Assembly: GCA_937872895.1 (NCBI GenBank)
Contig: CALMUP010000030.1
Span: 20,729-84,728, forward strand
Direction: 5' to 3'
Length of the DNA: 64,000 nt
Source of the DNA: an uncultured Verrucomicrobiota bacterium
Lineage (GTDB): Bacteria > Verrucomicrobiota > Kiritimatiellia > CAIVKH01
Position numbers and translations under genes: made by a program. Positions within the stretch are counted from its first letter, which is position 1. Each line of letters begins with the position of its first letter. Below, one piece after another: positions 61,375 through 64,000 of the stretch. The notes under the pieces are model-generated. The model was not told where the DNA came from. It did not search any database and was given only the letters and a program-made list of their open reading frames with translations.

Positions 61375-62882
61375 CCGAGGGAATAGCCGGGATCGCCATC
61401 GAATGTGTACAGGTGCTCCGTCTTTACGAAGTCGAATCCGGCGGCTGCCAGCTCGTTGAGCAAGGCGGTGATGTCCCGGTGGGTCACCGTGCCTCCCGCC
61501 CCAGGGGTGAACCGGCACCGCCAGTGATCGGTGCAGAAGGTTTCCCGATGCCCTTCCGGATACACCTTGACCCCCCGGTTGGTGATCATCTTCAGTCCGA
61601 ACACCGTGCCTTTCGCGGCGGCCTCGACGCGCGCGCCGAGAACACCGGGATGCCGCTGGTGCTCATCCCAATCGAGGAACACATCCACCCCGGCCAGCCG
61701 CTTGACGGGCTTCGGCGCGGTGGAAAGGTTCCACGTCGCGGGCATCGCGTGCTTGGCCGGCGCGGCGGGCCGCAGCGCGTCCGGCTGCTGACCGAGCCGG
61801 GTCGCCACCGCCCGGGCAAAGGCCTTCGTTCCAACCGGTTCGCCGCCGCCGATGCGCGGCTGCATGTCGGCGGTCAGCACCCCGTCCTCCAGTGTCTTCA
61901 GCCAGGCGTTCTGGAGCAGCGCGGCGGGCTGGCCCTGGCCGATATGCTGGAGCATCAGGATGGCGGCCTGGAGCAGGCCGGAGGGATTCGCCTTGTCCTG
62001 GCCGGCGATATCGGGGGCGGAACCGTGGACCGCCTCGAACATCGCGCAGTGTTCGCCAATGTTCATCGATCCGGCCAGGCCGACGCTGCCCGCCTGTTCG
62101 GCGGCGATGTCGGAGACGATGTCGCCGTAGAGGTTCGGGCAGACCACGACATCAAACCGGTCTGGCCGCCGGGCGATCAGGGCCGCCCCGATGTCGATGA
62201 TCCGGTGTTCGGTCTCGATCTCCGGGTAGTCCTTCGCCATCGCATCGAACATCCGGTGGAACAGGCCATCGGTGATCTTCATGATGTTGTCCTTGGTCAG
62301 GCAGGTCACCTTTTTCCGGCCGTTCGCGCGGGCGTACTCGAAGGCATACTTCAGGATCTTCGCCGTGCCGGGGGCACTGATGAGCTTCAGGCACTGGGTC
62401 ACCTCGGCGGTCTGCCGGTGTTCGATGCCGGCATAGGTGTCCTCCTCGTTCTCCCGGACGATCACCAGGTCGATGCCGGGATTCGGGGCCTCGACAAACG
62501 GGTGGTAGGTCCGGCACGGCCGCACATTGGCAAACAAGCCGAGGGTTTTCCGGATCGTCACGTTCAGCGACTTGTAGCCGCCACCCTGCGGGGTGGTGAT
62601 CGGCGCTTTCAGGAAAATTCCGGTCCGGCGCAACGAGGCCCACGCCTCCGGGGTGATGCCGGAGGTGATGCCCTGGCGGTAGACGGACTCCCCGACCGAG
62701 ATCGGTTCCAGCTCAAGCCGCGCGCCCGCCTCCTGCAGCAGGAACAACACGGCGTCCATGATCTCCGGACCCACGCCGTCGCCCTTGGCAACCGTCACCG
62801 GCACCACCGGAGCCTTCAGCGGCATCGCCGCCCCGTTCACCTTCATCCACGTATCCGCCTGCATGTTCTTCAATGCGTCCAT
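61362..62882 (-). CDS. icd: NADP-dependent isocitrate dehydrogenase, Thermus type
   Basis: 506 aa. It oxidises isocitrate to 2-oxoglutarate. VTVAKGDGVGPEIMDAV at the N-terminus, ENEEDTYAGIEH near residue 145, NLYGDIVSDIAAEQAGSVGLAGS near 255 and FEAVHGSAPDIAGQDKANP are the family core. The last about 140 residues (PVKRLAGVDVFLDW...) are a C-terminal extension like that of Thermus thermophilus IDH, not found in the short or monomeric types. AGGAGG lies 6 nt before the ATG. The divergent gap to the OMP gene (62883-63202) holds no gene that I can support. Confidence 0.93.
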   Translation of the reverse strand: MDALKNMQADTWMKVNGAAMPLKAPVVPVTVAKGDGVGPEIMDAVLFLLQEAGARLELEPISVGESVYRQGITSGITPEAWASLRRTGIFLKAPITTPQGGGYKSLNVTIRKTLGLFANVRPCRTYHPFVEAPNPGIDLVIVRENEEDTYAGIEHRQTAEVTQCLKLISAPGTAKILKYAFEYARANGRKKVTCLTKDNIMKITDGLFHRMFDAMAKDYPEIETEHRIIDIGAALIARRPDRFDVVVCPNLYGDIVSDIAAEQAGSVGLAGSMNIGEHCAMFEAVHGSAPDIAGQDKANPSGLLQAAILMLQHIGQGQPAALLQNAWLKTLEDGVLTADMQPRIGGGEPVGTKAFARAVATRLGQQPDALRPAAPAKHAMPATWNLSTAPKPVKRLAGVDVFLDWDEHQRHPGVLGARVEAAAKGTVFGLKMITNRGVKVYPEGHRETFCTDHWRCRFTPGAGGTVTHRDITALLNELAAAGFDFVKTEHLYTFDGDPGYSLGQGE

Positions 62883-63202
62883 GACCGCCTCCTGTGTTAA
62901 GAAGTATATTACACGAATTACTATTCGCGATAAAAAATACTGTCGTTTGTCGCGATGTCAACCGCAATCGGAGACAATCGACCGTCCGTTGGTGGAAGGG
63001 ATGGCATCCGCGAAAAACCGATACGGCGGGCGACCTTGACGATAAGGGGCTCTCAATTGCGTGGTTGGTTGGCGTTAAAAAGCGAGGAATAAGCTGTAAG
63101 GAACGGAGCCTTTCGCCGATTCTTACCAATAAGTAGCAACGTGATCCGCAGGAAGGATGTTCCTTCCGCGTGGTGACAACAACGCAACAGGAGATGCAGA
63201 CG

Positions 63203-63745
63203 ATGAGTAGCAAATGGTTCGTGATGGCAGTCGCAGCGATGATGGCTGGTTCGGCATGGGCCGCTGAAAAAGGGGCAGGTACCGTGACCCCGAATCTGGA
63301 CAAGGGAACCCAGGTGCTCGAAGGATCCGGCGTCGTCAACGTGATGGCCGATGATCTGCAAATCCAGCTCGCCTACGGTCGGTTCGTCGCCGATGGACTC
63401 GAAGTCGCCGCGATCGCCGGGCTGCGCGACAACGATGCCTTCATGAGCACCGAGCTCGGCGTCCGTACCGAATACAACTTCGTCGGAGATTCCGCCCTCG
63501 TGCCCTTCGTGGGTGCCGGCGTGGTCTGGGCCGATGCCGAAGCCGACGATAGCGGGCTCGATACCGACGCCGCCGTGTTTTCGGTCGGTGGTGGCGTGAA
63601 ATTCTTCCTTCGCGACGACGTTGCGCTGGCCCTCGACGGCAGCTACCTGATCGCGACGGATGATGTATTCGTCGACAGCGAAGACAATGAATTGCAGGAC
63701 GACGAAGTCCGCTTCCTCTTCAGCGTTCGCTACTACTTCGACTAA
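63203..63745 (+). CDS. Probable outer-membrane beta-barrel protein
   Basis: 180 aa. I chose the ATG at 63203, with AGGAG 9 nt upstream; it opens a signal peptide (MSSKWFVMAVAAMMAGSAWA). Strand-like segments alternate through the protein (LQIQLAYGRFVADGLEVAAI, FLRDDVALALDGSYLIA) and it ends FLFSVRYYFD, an outer-membrane-type C-terminal aromatic strand. Asp-rich loops (WADAEADDSGLDTDAAV) may bind cations. An intrinsic terminator follows. Confidence 0.78.
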   Translation: MSSKWFVMAVAAMMAGSAWAAEKGAGTVTPNLDKGTQVLEGSGVVNVMADDLQIQLAYGRFVADGLEVAAIAGLRDNDAFMSTELGVRTEYNFVGDSALVPFVGAGVVWADAEADDSGLDTDAAVFSVGGGVKFFLRDDVALALDGSYLIATDDVFVDSEDNELQDDEVRFLFSVRYYFD

Positions 63746-63770
63746 CCGATTGCCTTCTTGGCGCTGAACC

Positions 63771-63807
63771 ACGGCCCGTCGCCTCATCCGCGACGGGCCG
63801 TTTTTTT
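63771..63807 (+). terminator. Intrinsic terminator after the OMP gene
   Basis: ACGGCCCGTCGC-CTCATCC-GCGACGGGCCGT, a perfect 12-bp stem, followed by TTTTTT. Confidence 0.9.
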
Positions 63808-63828
63808 GTCGCGGCCGCCAGATGCTGG

Positions 63829-63937
63829 AAAAGGGGTCAAACCTATAATTTTCTCGCACGACAGTACTGTCCTGGCCTTGCGGTGCAGGATCGACGAAAA
63901 CAAGCATCAGGAGAAAATTATAGGTTTGACCCCTTTT
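63829..63937. repeat. Perfect 27-bp inverted repeat flanking 55 bp
   Basis: AAAAGGGGTCAAACCTATAA and the next 7 bases (63829-63855) are exactly the reverse complement of 63911-63937. The 55-bp interior contains the palindrome ACAGTACTGT (63861-63870). The AAAAGGGGTCA ends recall sequences often seen near Y1 transposase genes in PVC genomes. No coding region is evident before the window ends. Confidence 0.8.
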
Positions 63938-64000
63938 GCCGCGCCCGTTTCGGGGTTGGCTGGCATGCCAAGCCGTAGCTCGGAGCGCAGCGGAGAGCGT

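Overview
This is a GC-rich bacterial chromosome segment with about 60 protein-coding genes, dense packing and frequent 4-bp ATGA overlaps. The cell is Gram-negative (Mla-type lipid transport, RND efflux with an outer-membrane channel, lipoproteins, small beta-barrel-like proteins). PEP-CTERM proteins, thrombospondin-3-like calcium repeats, an H-X9-DG-like pseudopilin, a membrane/TPR protein, a complete mevalonate pathway and many REP/RAYT elements suggest the PVC superphylum, with Kiritimatiellota or a nearby Verrucomicrobiota lineage most likely. That placement is inference; no rRNA gene is present. I saw no tRNA, rRNA, CRISPR array or prophage.

Layout. 1-1641: end of a glycosyltransferase gene and a secreted repeat protein (minus). 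1.7-3.4 kb: tandem array of GTAG-headed REP hairpins with a REP-associated tyrosine transposase (RAYT). 3.4-9.8 kb (minus): nusA-infB-rbfA-truB-ribF-hydrolase operon, preceded by a near-consensus promoter and an intrinsic terminator placed between that promoter and nusA, which looks like an attenuator. 10.2-16.9 kb: two secreted proteins, coaBC, a secreted protein, a small HTH-like protein with hpf, and asparagine synthase. 16.9-19.1 kb: GGAG-headed REP clusters with two nearly identical RAYT genes flanking a zinc-ribbon gene. 19.1-25.7 kb (minus): HMG-CoA reductase, type 2 IPP isomerase, HMG-CoA synthase, mevalonate kinase, a second GHMP kinase and diphosphomevalonate decarboxylase, enough to make IPP/DMAPP from acetoacetyl-CoA plus acetyl-CoA. 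25.7-30.2 kb (minus): GH13 hydrolase, cation efflux, GNAT, Ste24-like protease.

30.3-42.6 kb (plus): a translation and secretion run: TRAM-like exported protein, prfA, prmC, a membrane-anchored CxxCxGxG protein, ffh, rpsP, khpA, trmD, an inserted vapBC module, rplS, rnhB, a YraN-family gene, a lytic transglycosylase and a membrane/TPR protein. 42.9-47.4 kb: PEP-CTERM protein, a 992-aa secreted protein with carbohydrate-binding modules, and a pseudopilin. 47.9-50.5 kb: small envelope genes. 50.6-55.5 kb: Mla-like operon with two unrecognised secreted proteins at its head. 55.5-61.4 kb: RND efflux operon with a possible 44-codon leader ORF. 61.4-63.7 kb: Thermus-type isocitrate dehydrogenase (minus) and an outer-membrane protein. 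The window ends in a perfect 27-bp inverted repeat.

The most distinctive content is repeat biology. Two REP classes with different head tetranucleotides (GTAG and GGAG) coexist, each with its own RAYT. REP sequence supplies a stop codon to one gene and rewrites the C-terminus of another. The best regulatory candidate is the nusA leader. Starts marked as chosen rest on ribosome-binding-site spacing, signal peptides or family N-termini; all functional calls come from reading motifs, without database searches.
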